From NCBI GenBank assembly GCA_002694685.1, contig NZMW01000017.1, forward strand, positions 182,345 to 246,344: a DNA stretch of 64,000 bases. Reading direction: 5' to 3'. Positions 17,491-27,000 of the stretch are shown piece by piece. The notes below the pieces were generated by a model. It saw only the letters and a list, made by a program, of their open reading frames with translations. It did no database searches and was not told where the DNA came from. This stretch comes from Balneola sp. Its GTDB lineage: Bacteria > Bacteroidota > Rhodothermia > Balneolales > Balneolaceae. Positions within the stretch are counted from its first letter, which is position 1. The number at the start of each line of letters is the position of its first letter. The position numbers and the translations under genes were made by a program.

Positions 17491-17778
17491 TTATTCACTC
17501 CCTCGTTCAAGGGACTGAATGCGTTGTTCGTGAATGGTTAGTTCCTGGTCGGTTTTTGTTTGGTAGGACTCGATGGACTGCTTCAATGATTCCAGATCAA
17601 CGCCCTGAATCTTCTGTTCGGCCCGGATATTGATCATGAGCTCATACCACCGTTTTATTTCAGCGGTCTGGTTGTTGATCGAGTCGTAGATCCCGGTCAG
17701 AAACAGGCAAATGATGGTCGTAATGATCAGCTCTTTATACTTGCTGAGGTAGTGCTCGGGCTTTGGTGATTTGCTCAT
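17491..17778 (-). CDS. One-helix coiled-coil phage protein, spanin or holin candidate
   Basis: 95 residues: short basic N-terminus, one membrane helix (about 15-32), then a predicted coiled coil to the end. The N-in, helix, periplasmic coiled-coil layout resembles inner-membrane spanins (Rz-type). Its start lies inside the 3' end of the endolysin gene (44-base overlap in another frame), as often seen in lysis cassettes. No outer-membrane lipoprotein partner is seen. Confidence 0.5.
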   Translation of the reverse strand: MSKSPKPEHYLSKYKELIITTIICLFLTGIYDSINNQTAEIKRWYELMINIRAEQKIQGVDLESLKQSIESYQTKTDQELTIHEQRIQSLERGSE

Positions 17779-18310
17779 AGCGTTGCTCGTAGTCCTGAAT
17801 GGCTTCTGTAAGCGTTATGGTTTGTTTGTTCTCCCGGCAGTAAAACCGTCCGGTTTTTGTCGATTGGTAGTAGTAATGGCCATCAATCCGGAGCCATCGG
17901 AGTGGCCGCTCGTTGATCTGCTTACCACTCCACCCGTCCACATGAAGACCAATGGCCGGGATCTTTTCCCCACTTACCTTATGAGTGAAAGTCCAGTCAA
18001 AATAAAGCCCCACCCCCTGAAAGGGCCACGTGGTTGCAAGCAGCCAGTGCTGAAGCGGGCTTGACTGTTTGGTAAGCCATTCGGTAAACAAAAAGCAGTC
18101 AATGGCCAGGCCTTTCCCATGTGATTTCGCATCGCTATCTCGCCACGCGGAAGTGATTAGGGTTTTTGTGCCCGTCCAATCTCTCCAGGCCAGAAACGAC
18201 CGCAAAAAATCCACATCCATTTGGGAGATATCACCCTGGATTTCAAAATCGGACAGCGAAAAGTTGCCCCCATAGCTTTCTATAAGGGCAATGTAGTCGG
18301 CTCGTTTCAT
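17735..18310 (-). CDS. M15-type peptidoglycan peptidase, endolysin
   Basis: 191 residues. The zinc-site pattern of M15/VanY-like D,D- or L,D-peptidases is visible: His64 and Asp71 in SHGKGLAID, and His123 in GLHVDGW. SAWRDSD precedes the first ligand, as in related phage enzymes. No signal peptide or membrane anchor, so it fits a cytoplasmic endolysin released by a holin. Nearby small membrane-protein genes complete a plausible lysis cassette. Confidence 0.72.
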   Translation of the reverse strand: MKRADYIALIESYGGNFSLSDFEIQGDISQMDVDFLRSFLAWRDWTGTKTLITSAWRDSDAKSHGKGLAIDCFLFTEWLTKQSSPLQHWLLATTWPFQGVGLYFDWTFTHKVSGEKIPAIGLHVDGWSGKQINERPLRWLRIDGHYYYQSTKTGRFYCRENKQTITLTEAIQDYEQRYEQITKARALPQQV

Positions 18311-18314
18311 GGGA

Positions 18315-18548
18315 CTATTTCTTGAACTTTAGCCACAGAAAGCCAGCGCCAAGAGCAATGGCAGCCGCTTTGTACTTCATCGGTACTTCGCCGTTGATGT
18401 ACTTTTTGGCGGTATCTACCAAGTCCGTTTTGGTGTTTTCGGCTTCGGCGTTTTTAACGTCCACTACGGGAGAAGAGCCAATTCCGGCTCCGTTGCATCC
18501 GCAGCCGCATCCAAGGCCGTTATCAGAGGTATAGCTTGATTTACTCAT
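18315..18548 (-). CDS. Small tail-anchored virion-type protein with Cys/Gly cluster
   Basis: 77 residues starting MSKSSYTSDNG (a variant of the N-terminal SGY-like motif), then a CGCGCNGAG cluster, a short polar middle, and a C-terminal helix AAAIALGAGFLWLKFKK ending in basic residues. It shares this N-motif/C-anchor plan with seven or more other proteins of this element. Likely a virion-membrane protein; no enzymatic role visible. Confidence 0.6.
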   Translation of the reverse strand: MSKSSYTSDNGLGCGCGCNGAGIGSSPVVDVKNAEAENTKTDLVDTAKKYINGEVPMKYKAAAIALGAGFLWLKFKK

Positions 18549-18564
18549 GGGTTATCAGGTTAGG

Positions 18565-18951
18565 TTAGCGTAAGATTTTAAAGAGGATTCCGGCTCCAAC
18601 AATACCAGCCCCGGCCAGGGCGATCATCTTCTTGTTGATCGGTTTTTTTTGTGTGGCCACCGGCTCACTTTTGGTTATAGAAGGCTGGGCAGTTGCCACA
18701 GGCTTTTTGGTCAAATCACGGACCACCGGAGTTACTTTGGGTGGCGTGATTTTGGGCAATTTTGGCAGAACCGGTTTTCTCATCCTGGGAGAAAGCCCCC
18801 GAGGAATGGATATGGTTGGTCGCCGAGTAACACCAGTAGATACCGGTCGGATAGCGGTGTTCAACTCAATGGGTAGTGTCGGGTCGAGTACCATTCGCCC
18901 CAAACCGGGGGAGCTTTCCTCGCTGTAGATATATCCGGAAGATGATTTCAT
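18565..18951 (-). CDS. Tail-anchored virion-type protein, Pro-rich
   Basis: 128 residues. N-terminus MKSSSGYIYSEE carries the SGY motif. The middle is extended and rich in Pro, Thr, Val and basic residues, with no predicted globular domain. The C-terminus is a Gly/Ala membrane helix, MIALAGAGIVGAGILF, followed by KILR. The composition suggests a flexible spacer between capsid and membrane. It is tightly packed between the 77-residue gene and the lytic transglycosylase gene. Confidence 0.6.
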   Translation of the reverse strand: MKSSSGYIYSEESSPGLGRMVLDPTLPIELNTAIRPVSTGVTRRPTISIPRGLSPRMRKPVLPKLPKITPPKVTPVVRDLTKKPVATAQPSITKSEPVATQKKPINKKMIALAGAGIVGAGILFKILR

Positions 18952-18957
18952 AGTGTT

Positions 18958-19512
18958 TTATTGTGTGTTAAAGATTTGGTAGGAAATAAATCCTGTGATG
19001 ATGAGTGGCACCAGTACAATGCTGGCCGTGGACGCTTTGGAAATACCCATTACGGACTCCATGATTTCTTTACGGCGCAGCACATCGGTGACGTAGTTTT
19101 GCCCGGTGGTAACCAGATTGGGATCAATGCCAGCACTTACCGTATTTCGCACTTTTGAGTAGCCCGCGTTGTATGCCGCTACAGCTGGAGTGAGCTTACC
19201 GCCAAACTTGCTTATCAGATCCGCCAGAAATTTGCTGCTATAGTGGATGTTGGCGCGGTGGTCGTTATTGGCATGGGAGCTGGTAAAGTCCGAATGATAA
19301 CGCCGATCTATTTGCATGATGCCGATGCCGTTTCCATTGTCGCCCGTCCAGTTATTGTCCAACGCCAATCCCATATGACTTTCCCTGGATGCGATGGCCA
19401 ATAGCAGGGAAACTGGCACATTATTAGCCCGAGAAGCCTCATAAAAGTGCCCCATGATGCCTTTCACGTGAAGGTAGCTGAGCTGGGAAGATATGGACAG
19501 CGCGCTGCTCAC
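18958..19512 (-). CDS. Lytic transglycosylase with C-terminal membrane anchor
   Basis: 184 residues. SLT/goose-lysozyme-like domain (about 15-150): catalytic Glu44 in ASRESHMG, then GIGIMQID, and AVAAYNAGYSKV near 120. These are the classic three motifs of family 1 lytic transglycosylases. It ends with one hydrophobic helix (about 163-180). Anchoring by a C-terminal helix rather than a signal peptide suggests a virion-membrane enzyme that opens peptidoglycan during entry, as in membrane-containing phages. It lacks the SGY motif. Confidence 0.78.
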   Translation of the reverse strand: MSSALSISSQLSYLHVKGIMGHFYEASRANNVPVSLLLAIASRESHMGLALDNNWTGDNGNGIGIMQIDRRYHSDFTSSHANNDHRANIHYSSKFLADLISKFGGKLTPAVAAYNAGYSKVRNTVSAGIDPNLVTTGQNYVTDVLRRKEIMESVMGISKASTASIVLVPLIITGFISYQIFNTQ

Positions 19513-20916
19513 TTATACAATGGCCTTACAGTTGAAGGTGACTTTTGCGGTTTCACCCGCTCCAATGGTAAACTGATCGACCGGAGCCAATGCCTTTCGG
19601 GCCAAAAGATGCGGATGGATATTTAATGAGTTATTCTTGTTGCCAAATAACCCAATTTCCCGGACGGTAATGGGTGTTGCTCCCCGGTTCTCAAAAATAC
19701 GCTCTATAGGGAAGTACACCTCGTTAGCCACATCATCGACTACCAATTGTCCGATATGCGTGCCGTGGTGTACCAGTTCTCCGTCTCCATATCCGTGTGG
19801 AACGCCATTCACTTCCGCATTTTCTGGGGTAAGGGAAGTATCGGTCATGGATACAAACTTGTTCGACTCGCCCACGCGAACGCCAAATTGCCAGCCTTCC
19901 AGATTCCGATCGACATTGAAGTTTACCCCTGTTCCACCTCCACCTAAACCGGCAGTAAAATGAAACTCATTCTCCCAGTTGTGAGCAGCTCCAGGATTTG
20001 CAATTCGGTGCAGGATGTACATGAAGCTTTCCGTCCATCCGCCATTCGTGCCGTTGGCGTCTGTATCCTGATTAAAGTTCTCAATCATGGAGATGATCTC
20101 GTAGTCCAGCGACAAAGTGGAGGTGTCTCCAAGGCTAATTGGTGCACCTAGCACGTCACGAGCCATCAGCATATAAGCGCTTCGGTAATCCCCGGACATA
20201 ATTCCAATTTCCTTGATTTGCCGAATACCACCCGTCATGTTGGTGAACGGACGGGATAGTGTAAACTTGGAACTTTCCTGATCGGTAATAAGCGAGGTAA
20301 TAGACACGGCCCCTTGGGTGCACCCTCGCTTGAAATACCCCGGAAGGCACAAATCAGAGGCTTTAACCGGTTGATTACTCATGCCAATGATCGGCTCCCA
20401 ATTTATGGGCAGGTGATAATCTCTGTCTGTCCAGGTATTTCTGTATTTGGCTGCCATAGAAACACCGGAAGTTCCATCCCATACCCCCGTCAGGTGAGGT
20501 ACAATCCCCCGAATGTAATATTTATACGTGCTATGGCGATCCAGTGGGAATAGCCCGATGGCATTATCATGAAAGTACACACCGTTCAATCCTTCTAACC
20601 CGAGTACTCCTTGTATGGTTATCAAGTCATGTTCCACGCTACTGTATTCATGGTACCTGTCCAACTCAATGATGATATCCTGTCCGGATTCCGTAATACT
20701 GGTAATGTTGCTGATTTCCTTTCGGGTACTGTTTCCATCCCAGTAATCATCCTGATTGGTTTTACCCATCTGAATGCGCATCCACTTTAGCAGGTTTCCT
20801 ACAAAGCTTTCGCATTTCATACGGTATAGGTGCCGTTGTTCCAGGGACAGGTCACAGTACATATCAAGACCGCTTGCTGTTTTACCTACGTTTAAATCCG
20901 TTCTAATGATTTTCAT
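19513..20916 (-). CDS. Putative virion spike/receptor-binding protein
   Basis: 467 residues from the ATG at 20916 (MKIIRTDLNV); a TTG six codons upstream is less likely. No membrane segment. The protein is Gly/Asn-rich and predicted mostly beta, with a glycine run (GLGGGGTG) mid-protein. The C-terminus (ITVREIGLFG ... FTIGAGETAKVTF) resembles C-terminal beta domains of phage fibres and spikes. It is the largest structural-type protein of the cluster and directly abuts the transglycosylase gene. A second capsid component is the alternative. Confidence 0.5.
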   Translation of the reverse strand: MKIIRTDLNVGKTASGLDMYCDLSLEQRHLYRMKCESFVGNLLKWMRIQMGKTNQDDYWDGNSTRKEISNITSITESGQDIIIELDRYHEYSSVEHDLITIQGVLGLEGLNGVYFHDNAIGLFPLDRHSTYKYYIRGIVPHLTGVWDGTSGVSMAAKYRNTWTDRDYHLPINWEPIIGMSNQPVKASDLCLPGYFKRGCTQGAVSITSLITDQESSKFTLSRPFTNMTGGIRQIKEIGIMSGDYRSAYMLMARDVLGAPISLGDTSTLSLDYEIISMIENFNQDTDANGTNGGWTESFMYILHRIANPGAAHNWENEFHFTAGLGGGGTGVNFNVDRNLEGWQFGVRVGESNKFVSMTDTSLTPENAEVNGVPHGYGDGELVHHGTHIGQLVVDDVANEVYFPIERIFENRGATPITVREIGLFGNKNNSLNIHPHLLARKALAPVDQFTIGAGETAKVTFNCKAIV

Positions 20917-20942
20917 GGGGGTTTGTTTATGCAAATATGAGG

Positions 20943-21521
20943 TTATGTAATGGTGTAGCTGATGTTGGTAGTCAGAGAACTGCTGTTGTTGGCATTAACC
21001 TCTTTCACCTGGTCCAGTGGCTCGGGTTGAGAGTACTCGTGATCAAAAGCCGCTGGTTGATCGGAGGCAATAGGTTCGGTGCGATAGCCCGAAATGGAAG
21101 TTGCCGGAAAGTTGGTGCAGTCGATGCTGGTGGTTTTTACCAGTACCAATTTCAGTTCAATCTCAGTAGCCATTCGGCCCCGGTTTTTAATGTCCAGATC
21201 CGGGGGTACCACGACCATGTAGATGTCCGAGATCCCGGTTTTTCCGTGCTCGGTTCGCGAGCGCACGCGGAAATAATGCCGCTGATCGACCAGGGTTTGT
21301 GGCAGGTAGAGCTGGTGATAACGCACCATTTCTTCAGGTTCGATGTGAACTTCCGGCGTTTGAAACGGCACCGAGTCATCCCAGCCCCAGTCAATCTGGC
21401 TCGAAGCCGGTTCTCCGGTGGCCCACGAGATCAAAATGGAGCCGTCCACGAGCATACCGCTCACGACCCGCATCTTGAAGACTTCATTGAGCCCAAATTC
21501 CTGCCCGCTAATCTTGCTCAT
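20943..21521 (-). CDS. Beta-rich structural-type protein, unknown
   Basis: 192 residues, no membrane helix. A fibronectin-III-like run of strands is suggested by SILISWATGEP, MVRYHQLYLPQ and HYFRVRSRTEHG, the last resembling the end of an FN3 repeat. It lies between the spike candidate and the other virion-type genes on the same transcript. A vertex, spike-base or minor capsid role is inferred from position only. Confidence 0.45.
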   Translation of the reverse strand: MSKISGQEFGLNEVFKMRVVSGMLVDGSILISWATGEPASSQIDWGWDDSVPFQTPEVHIEPEEMVRYHQLYLPQTLVDQRHYFRVRSRTEHGKTGISDIYMVVVPPDLDIKNRGRMATEIELKLVLVKTTSIDCTNFPATSISGYRTEPIASDQPAAFDHEYSQPEPLDQVKEVNANNSSSLTTNISYTIT

Positions 21522-21522
21522 C

Positions 21523-21936
21523 TCAGCTCGTCCAAAAGATTTCGGTTACCAGGGCTTTGGATTCGGCTCCGGGATTGGTTGCTTCATCCCACAGGCCCAT
21601 AAAACCGCCTTTGTAGAGCTCACCGAACCGGCGTAGATCAAAATGCAGGGTTTCACCTGCCCGCAGTTTGAAGGTGTAGTACTTGTCCGATATCCGCTGG
21701 CTGTCCAGGGCAATCATCAGTTCGCCTTCGCTGCTGTTCTGAATAATCACCCCAAGCCGGTGCGGGTTTTCGTTGACCAGGCGAACGGGCTGCTCGCCAT
21801 GTTTCATTACCGGGGAAATGGAGGAGGCAATCCGCGCCTGACTGGGCTGGCTGCCTTGCGTTTTTTGCAGGTTTCTAACCAGCGCTTCCACGTTGGCGGC
21901 CAGCTCGCAGAGTACTGTAATCAGTTCGTTGAGCAT
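21523..21936 (-). CDS. Structural-type protein with N-terminal helix and beta domain
   Basis: 137 residues from the ATG at 21936 (MLNELITVLC), two bases after the stop of the preceding capsid candidate; a longer frame starting inside that gene is rejected. N-terminal hydrophobic/amphipathic helix, then a beta-rich part containing RLGVIIQNSSEGELMIALD and LRAGETLHFDLR. That pattern occurs in small phage head or spike accessory proteins. Function unproven. Confidence 0.45.
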   Translation of the reverse strand: MLNELITVLCELAANVEALVRNLQKTQGSQPSQARIASSISPVMKHGEQPVRLVNENPHRLGVIIQNSSEGELMIALDSQRISDKYYTFKLRAGETLHFDLRRFGELYKGGFMGLWDEATNPGAESKALVTEIFWTS

Positions 21937-21938
21937 AG

Positions 21939-22715
21939 CTACTCCGCTGGGATGAATCCGGTGTTGGCTTGCACGTAGCTCTCGCAAAGGAAACTCACCT
22001 CGGCAGGTTGCGCTCCATAATTGGAAGCGTACACATCAAAGGGCACGTTCGATCCCACTACAAACGGTACGTTGATGTACTTGTCGTTGAACTCGTCATT
22101 GACCTGCTCAAGGAACACTTCATCGCGAACCGTGGTGTTGTACACTTTCATCGAGGCGGTAATAGCTCCTGGCTGGTTACTGCTCATGGCCATACGCCGA
22201 ACCTGCACGTCCACGCTTTTGCTTTTCACGCCCAAATCAATGTTAAGCCCGCCAGCCGGAACCGTGCTATGTCCATACAGAAACCGGGGCACGGGAACCG
22301 AGGCTCCAATTTCCTGGTAGGCCGCGCTGAGTTTTGCCAGCGCAAATTGGTCATAACCGACAATCTGAATGTTCACGGTTTGTTTGACAGCTCCAGTATT
22401 GGTGAGCTCAAACACGATATGGTTGTTCTTTTGAATGATAAAAGGAGCAAATAGTCCGTCAATGGATTTGAACAGATTGTGCACCACCGAGAGCTGGACG
22501 CCCCGAAACAGGTAAAGGTCTTCGTTGAGACGAGCGGAAATCAAAATGGCGTTCATGTTGGCGCTGAACGGGAGAATCTTTCGGATGCCGTAGCGCTCTC
22601 CACCCATGCCGTTCATGGTAAGGTGAGCGGTTGCTCCCGGTTGCACCTCGACCGATTTGGCCGGATTGTAAGCCGAACTTTCTTTAGGAGGTAAAAAATT
22701 GGAGAGTATCTTCAT
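21939..22715 (-). CDS. Candidate capsid protein (beta-barrel type)
   Basis: 258 residues, no membrane helix, alternating beta pattern throughout. SVEVQPGATAHLTM near the N-terminus and HIVFELTNTGAVKQTVNIQI mid-protein are typical strands of viral jelly-roll proteins. Together with the adjacent 203-residue protein it is the best candidate for a pair of major capsid proteins, as in two-MCP membrane-containing viruses such as P23-77. Without structure prediction the assignment stays tentative. Confidence 0.45.
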   Translation of the reverse strand: MKILSNFLPPKESSAYNPAKSVEVQPGATAHLTMNGMGGERYGIRKILPFSANMNAILISARLNEDLYLFRGVQLSVVHNLFKSIDGLFAPFIIQKNNHIVFELTNTGAVKQTVNIQIVGYDQFALAKLSAAYQEIGASVPVPRFLYGHSTVPAGGLNIDLGVKSKSVDVQVRRMAMSSNQPGAITASMKVYNTTVRDEVFLEQVNDEFNDKYINVPFVVGSNVPFDVYASNYGAQPAEVSFLCESYVQANTGFIPAE

Positions 22716-22799
22716 TGTGTTGCTTTGAGGTAGTCAGGATTGCTTGGAAAAAAGAATCCCGCCAGAATCAGCGAACTGAAACCGGCGGGTAGGGATGGA

Positions 22800-23411
22800 T
22801 TACTCAACTTCAGCGACTACCATGGAAGCCCTGAGCCACAACTCTCCCTGACCGGATTGGTTCCAGTTCTCTGTGGTTGGGAACACTGAGGCGTCATCAA
22901 AATGGACGGCAAGGGAAACCGTCTGGTTGATGGCCAGATCAAACGGATCGGCCAGACGGTACTCACTGGCAGATTTCATGGTAACAAGCCTGCGATATTC
23001 AGCTACGGCGTCCACGGTATTATTGGTGGCCGAGGTAAACTGAATACCGGTTCCAGCAAAGTTGGAGAACTCACTCATTGGAGCGCGGAGGAATTCCTTG
23101 TTGTCGTTATCGGCCTGTAGCAAAATGGCCGCGTCTTTGAGCCCGTTTACGATGGCGCGCGCATCGATGCCATTGGCTGGATCGTCTTCAATAAATTGTT
23201 TGGTGAGTTCAAAGGATAGTCCCAGAATCCGGCGTTTCATAGCTCCGGGAAACGGGTTACTTACATAGTTGTCCCGCGTTAGTTTTCGATCTGCATTAGC
23301 AGGAAAGAAATTAAGGACTGATTGATTTTGCTGTACTTTGCGTGTGTCAAAATAGGTCTTGATGCGCGCAGTAGCTGGAACAAGTGCTTTTTTGGAGATT
23401 TTATCGCTCAT
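22800..23411 (-). CDS. Candidate major capsid protein
   Basis: 203 residues, no membrane helix. A helical N-terminal half includes TRKVQQNQSVLNFFP, which could interact with membrane or neighbouring subunits. A beta-rich C-terminal half ends in GELWLRASMVVAEVE. The length, neutral soluble composition and position next to the other structural genes fit a coat protein. The 84-bp gap downstream is the largest in this cluster, giving room for an independent ribosome entry or processing site. Confidence 0.45.
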   Translation of the reverse strand: MSDKISKKALVPATARIKTYFDTRKVQQNQSVLNFFPANADRKLTRDNYVSNPFPGAMKRRILGLSFELTKQFIEDDPANGIDARAIVNGLKDAAILLQADNDNKEFLRAPMSEFSNFAGTGIQFTSATNNTVDAVAEYRRLVTMKSASEYRLADPFDLAINQTVSLAVHFDDASVFPTTENWNQSGQGELWLRASMVVAEVE

Positions 23412-23502
23412 AACTGTTATTTAAAAGGTTTAGAAAATGGCTGATAGCCGGTTTGGTATTACCAGTACCCCTTTTGCAATGCAGAGCTATGAGGCGTTAT
23501 TT

Positions 23503-24006
23503 CTAGACTTCGATGGTATTATCAACCTCTAAAGAATGTTCTACCTCATCCACATGGTGTGTTTTTTCCTGGATTTCAGGCAGGTTGTCATACACGTATC
23601 CGGAGCCATCCATAAGACCTTGCTGGGGTGTCCAGTCAGGGGTAATAAATTTGATGACCTCCATTACGCCTTGCACGCCCATGCCCATGGCCAAACCGCG
23701 AACGTGTTTGTTTTTGGAAAGGAGCGTTAGAAGTACTCCAGCGGTGAGAGGGATACCTGCTCGGGTGGCTTGTTGAATAGTTGCTGAGGCGTTGCCTGTC
23801 AGCAAGGGGACGGCCAGGACATTCATCTGGGCTGCCACCGCTTGTCCACCAAGAATATATCCGGCGGTGATGGCCTGCTGCTTGAACTCAGAGACCGCCT
23901 TCTCGGTAGTGATTTTGCTTTCTGTTATCATGTTACTGCGTCGTTTGTTTGGGTTTTCGATGATTTGTAGCTCGGAAGGGTTCTTGGCGAACACGCGCTC
24001 TTTCAT
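23503..24006 (-). CDS. Phage membrane protein with two helices
   Basis: 167 residues. Hydrophobic segments at about 47-70 and 83-103, then the Gly-rich LAMGMGVQGVMEVI, and an acidic His-rich tail. A second possible start is Met at about residue 26 (MITESKITTE). It lies between the giant helicase gene and the capsid candidates, so a role in the virion membrane is likely. No family recognised. Confidence 0.5.
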   Translation of the reverse strand: MKERVFAKNPSELQIIENPNKRRSNMITESKITTEKAVSEFKQQAITAGYILGGQAVAAQMNVLAVPLLTGNASATIQQATRAGIPLTAGVLLTLLSKNKHVRGLAMGMGVQGVMEVIKFITPDWTPQQGLMDGSGYVYDNLPEIQEKTHHVDEVEHSLEVDNTIEV

Positions 24007-24034
24007 AGGTGCCTTCGTTGTTCTGGCGGGTGGC

Positions 24035-27000
24035 TCAATTAAGAATGCCCCTGCCGTCTATGTTGACGTTAGCGATGATGTACACATCACCGTATTTAAA
24101 CACCGGTCGCTTGCCCGCATCGAAGTAGTGGAAATAGTGATTGTCTTTGCCTTTTTCGTCATCGGCATAGATAATCTTATCGCTCACGTACAAAATGCGG
24201 TCGGCGTAACCGGCACTGATCAGTTTTTCGCCCGCAGGCGGAAACAGCTCATAATCGTAGTCGTCTGCCGGGAAATGATGAAACTCCTCAAACATTTCGG
24301 CGGCTTTCGGGTCATTGTAGGCTCCCTTTGAGAGCCTCATTAAATTCGTGGGAAACACATAAATAGTGGTACCCTTTGCGTTGATAATCATCGCCAGATC
24401 ATCTTTTTCCGCTTCCATACGCTGCATATAGCCCTTAGCGTCGATGTACTCCAGTTCCTTGACAATGCCGGAATACACCAGCGGTTCTTCGTAGAGGGTT
24501 TTGAGTACGCCGTGTCTTTTAAGTAATTTTGCTGGAATGGTATCTGCCTTGTTCTCGCGAAGCTTAGGGGCGCTTTTAGGGTCATTCCCTTTCAGCGCCC
24601 CCACATCACGGACGGTAATAGTCTTGCGGATCTTGTATTTCGGGGCGATCCGGTTGATCTCTTCATACAATTCGTTCCGGTCGTCGTAGCTTACCGCCAC
24701 CAGCTGGTTAACCACATCGTTGAGTTCGATCACGGTCTTCTGGTTGTTCTCCCGGGCGGTTTTGGCCGCTTCCAGTTCGCCCTTTGTGGACGCCAGCACC
24801 TTTTGAAGTTCGGTCAGGGTTTTCTCGGTTTGCTCCAGCTCACTGCTTAGCAGTTCCATGCGGGACTGGAAGGTTCTAATCCACGCTTTTTCGAGTTCCA
24901 GGAATAGCTCCGCCAGTTTTCGGGTGATAATCGGTTGCCACTTTTTGCTGGTAAACATCCCAGCGGACTCTTTGATGGCCTTGAAGCTTTGCTCGTTACC
25001 AGCCTCGTCTTTTTTAGTTTTTTCGACTTCAATGTCGATGCCGTATTCATTGTAAAAATCTTCCTCAGTGGCAATGATGTTGCCGAGGTTGCCGGAGATG
25101 GATTTGCCCTGTCCGGTCTTTTCTTCCAGCGTCCACCCAAAGGCGCTGCCAAGCTCTTTGGAGGCCATACGTTTGATGGAACCCCACGTCTGCTTGTTGT
25201 AGAACGAGCGGTCAGGGATATTGCTGTCTGGAATCAGGTGAAACCACACGCGCCCGTTGGCGTTGTTTTCAGGCACGTCCAGTACGGTTTTCATGCGGTA
25301 GCCGGAAATGCGTTTAGAGTCGGAGCTCAACTGGATATCGAGCTGGTACGGCTCGCCGTTCCACCCGTACTGCACGTCAAACAGGTTCTCCTTTAGGGCA
25401 AGATCCGCGCTTTCGGGAAGCTTCGAGTTTTGCAGGGCGGTTTCGCGCTCTACCACACTTTTCATGCGATCCTGTTTTCCCTGGATATCGCTGGTCGCCT
25501 GGGACTGACTGGCTTCGAGCCGCTGAACCTCGGATTCAAGGTTATCAATACGGTCATCGAGCACGTTCTTTTGAGCTAAAGCTTCAAAGAACTGTTTTAC
25601 CCTTGGATCAGAGTTGGTGGCTGCGACCATTTGCTCGTATTCCAGCGACTCCGAGTCGCCCCCGGTGGAGACTTCTCTACCGGTGCCAAAGAACAGGTCA
25701 TCAATCCAGCTCTGTTTTTTGGAGACCAGTTCCAGCCGGTACTGATCAAATGAGTCCTGCATCAGGTAGTAATGGATTTGCACTTCGGGGTACTGGTTAC
25801 CTTGGCGGAGCCCGCGCCCGTTTCGCTGCTGAATTTGTGAAGGCGTGTAGGGCACATCCATGTGGTGCATATCGGTTGTCCACTTCTGAAGGTTCATCCC
25901 TTCGGCAATCGATTGGTTGCCAATGACCACCCGGTACTTGCCTTGGTTGAAATCATCCTGAACCTCTTTCTTGAGGGCTTCCTTGTCGTCTTTGCTACTG
26001 ACGGAGTAGTCATCCCCGTTTTTGCTCGTGCCAATGATGGACCCGTTGATGATCGCAATCTGCTCTTTGGGGATTCCGGCTTTGACCAGCTCGGATTTGA
26101 TGAGTTGATGGTAGCTGCCTCCCTGAGACTGATGAAGGCTGATCCAGTCGCAGAAAATAATCTGGTTTCGAATGGCGGGGCTGCCCGGATTGGATCGGCT
26201 GGCTTTGATCTGCTCCCATTCTTTATTGAGCTTTTGGGCGCGTTCGGTAGCCTCTTTTTCGCTGCCAAAAATGCCTTCGCTCCACGTGTGTTCGGGTTTT
26301 TTGGGCTTCAGTATGTGTAGGGGCTCATACACTTCTTTCTTTTCATCCCACACTACCCAGTAACCACTTTTTTCTTTTACCACGCTCTTGCTGGTAATGA
26401 CTTCAATATGGGTTGGGTTCTCTCGAAGATGTGGAGGAGTGACAGCTATCTGGCCTCTGCCTGGCCGGTTAAAGTAGTCACCGTAAAGGTCTTCGGGAAC
26501 GGCTTCAGGAGCCGGATTGGAACGGGCCACGTAGGAAGCGGCCACGTTTTCTACCATAGCGCCAAGTTTAAGGTACGAGCGGTCGATGCCTTCAAAATCT
26601 TTGTCGTACACCCGTAGGTCGGTCGCAATTTTGCTTCCATCGCCGGTAATCACCAGAAAGTTGTCGCGGGTCTCGCACTGCCGGTCTTTCATGCAGGCAA
26701 TCACTTCGTTGGCCCGAAGAATAATGTCGTCAAAAAGTAGCTTATGTAACTCACTGGGTTCAATAATGACGTTTCGGGTACTGGCCTTGGGGCGCTTGAA
26801 TTTGGGCTGGAGCACCTTGGGTTTTCCATCCTTGCCTTTGACCGTATTCCCGTTCTCGTCCTGAATATAGTCTGGGTATTCCTTGTAGAAACCGATGAGC
26901 TGATCGTAGCTCTTGATGTCCATCACCTCGTCAATAATCTTGCGCATTTCGGGCAGGTTGTAGTACCCGGCCACCACACGCTCGGAGCGGTATTCCCCGT

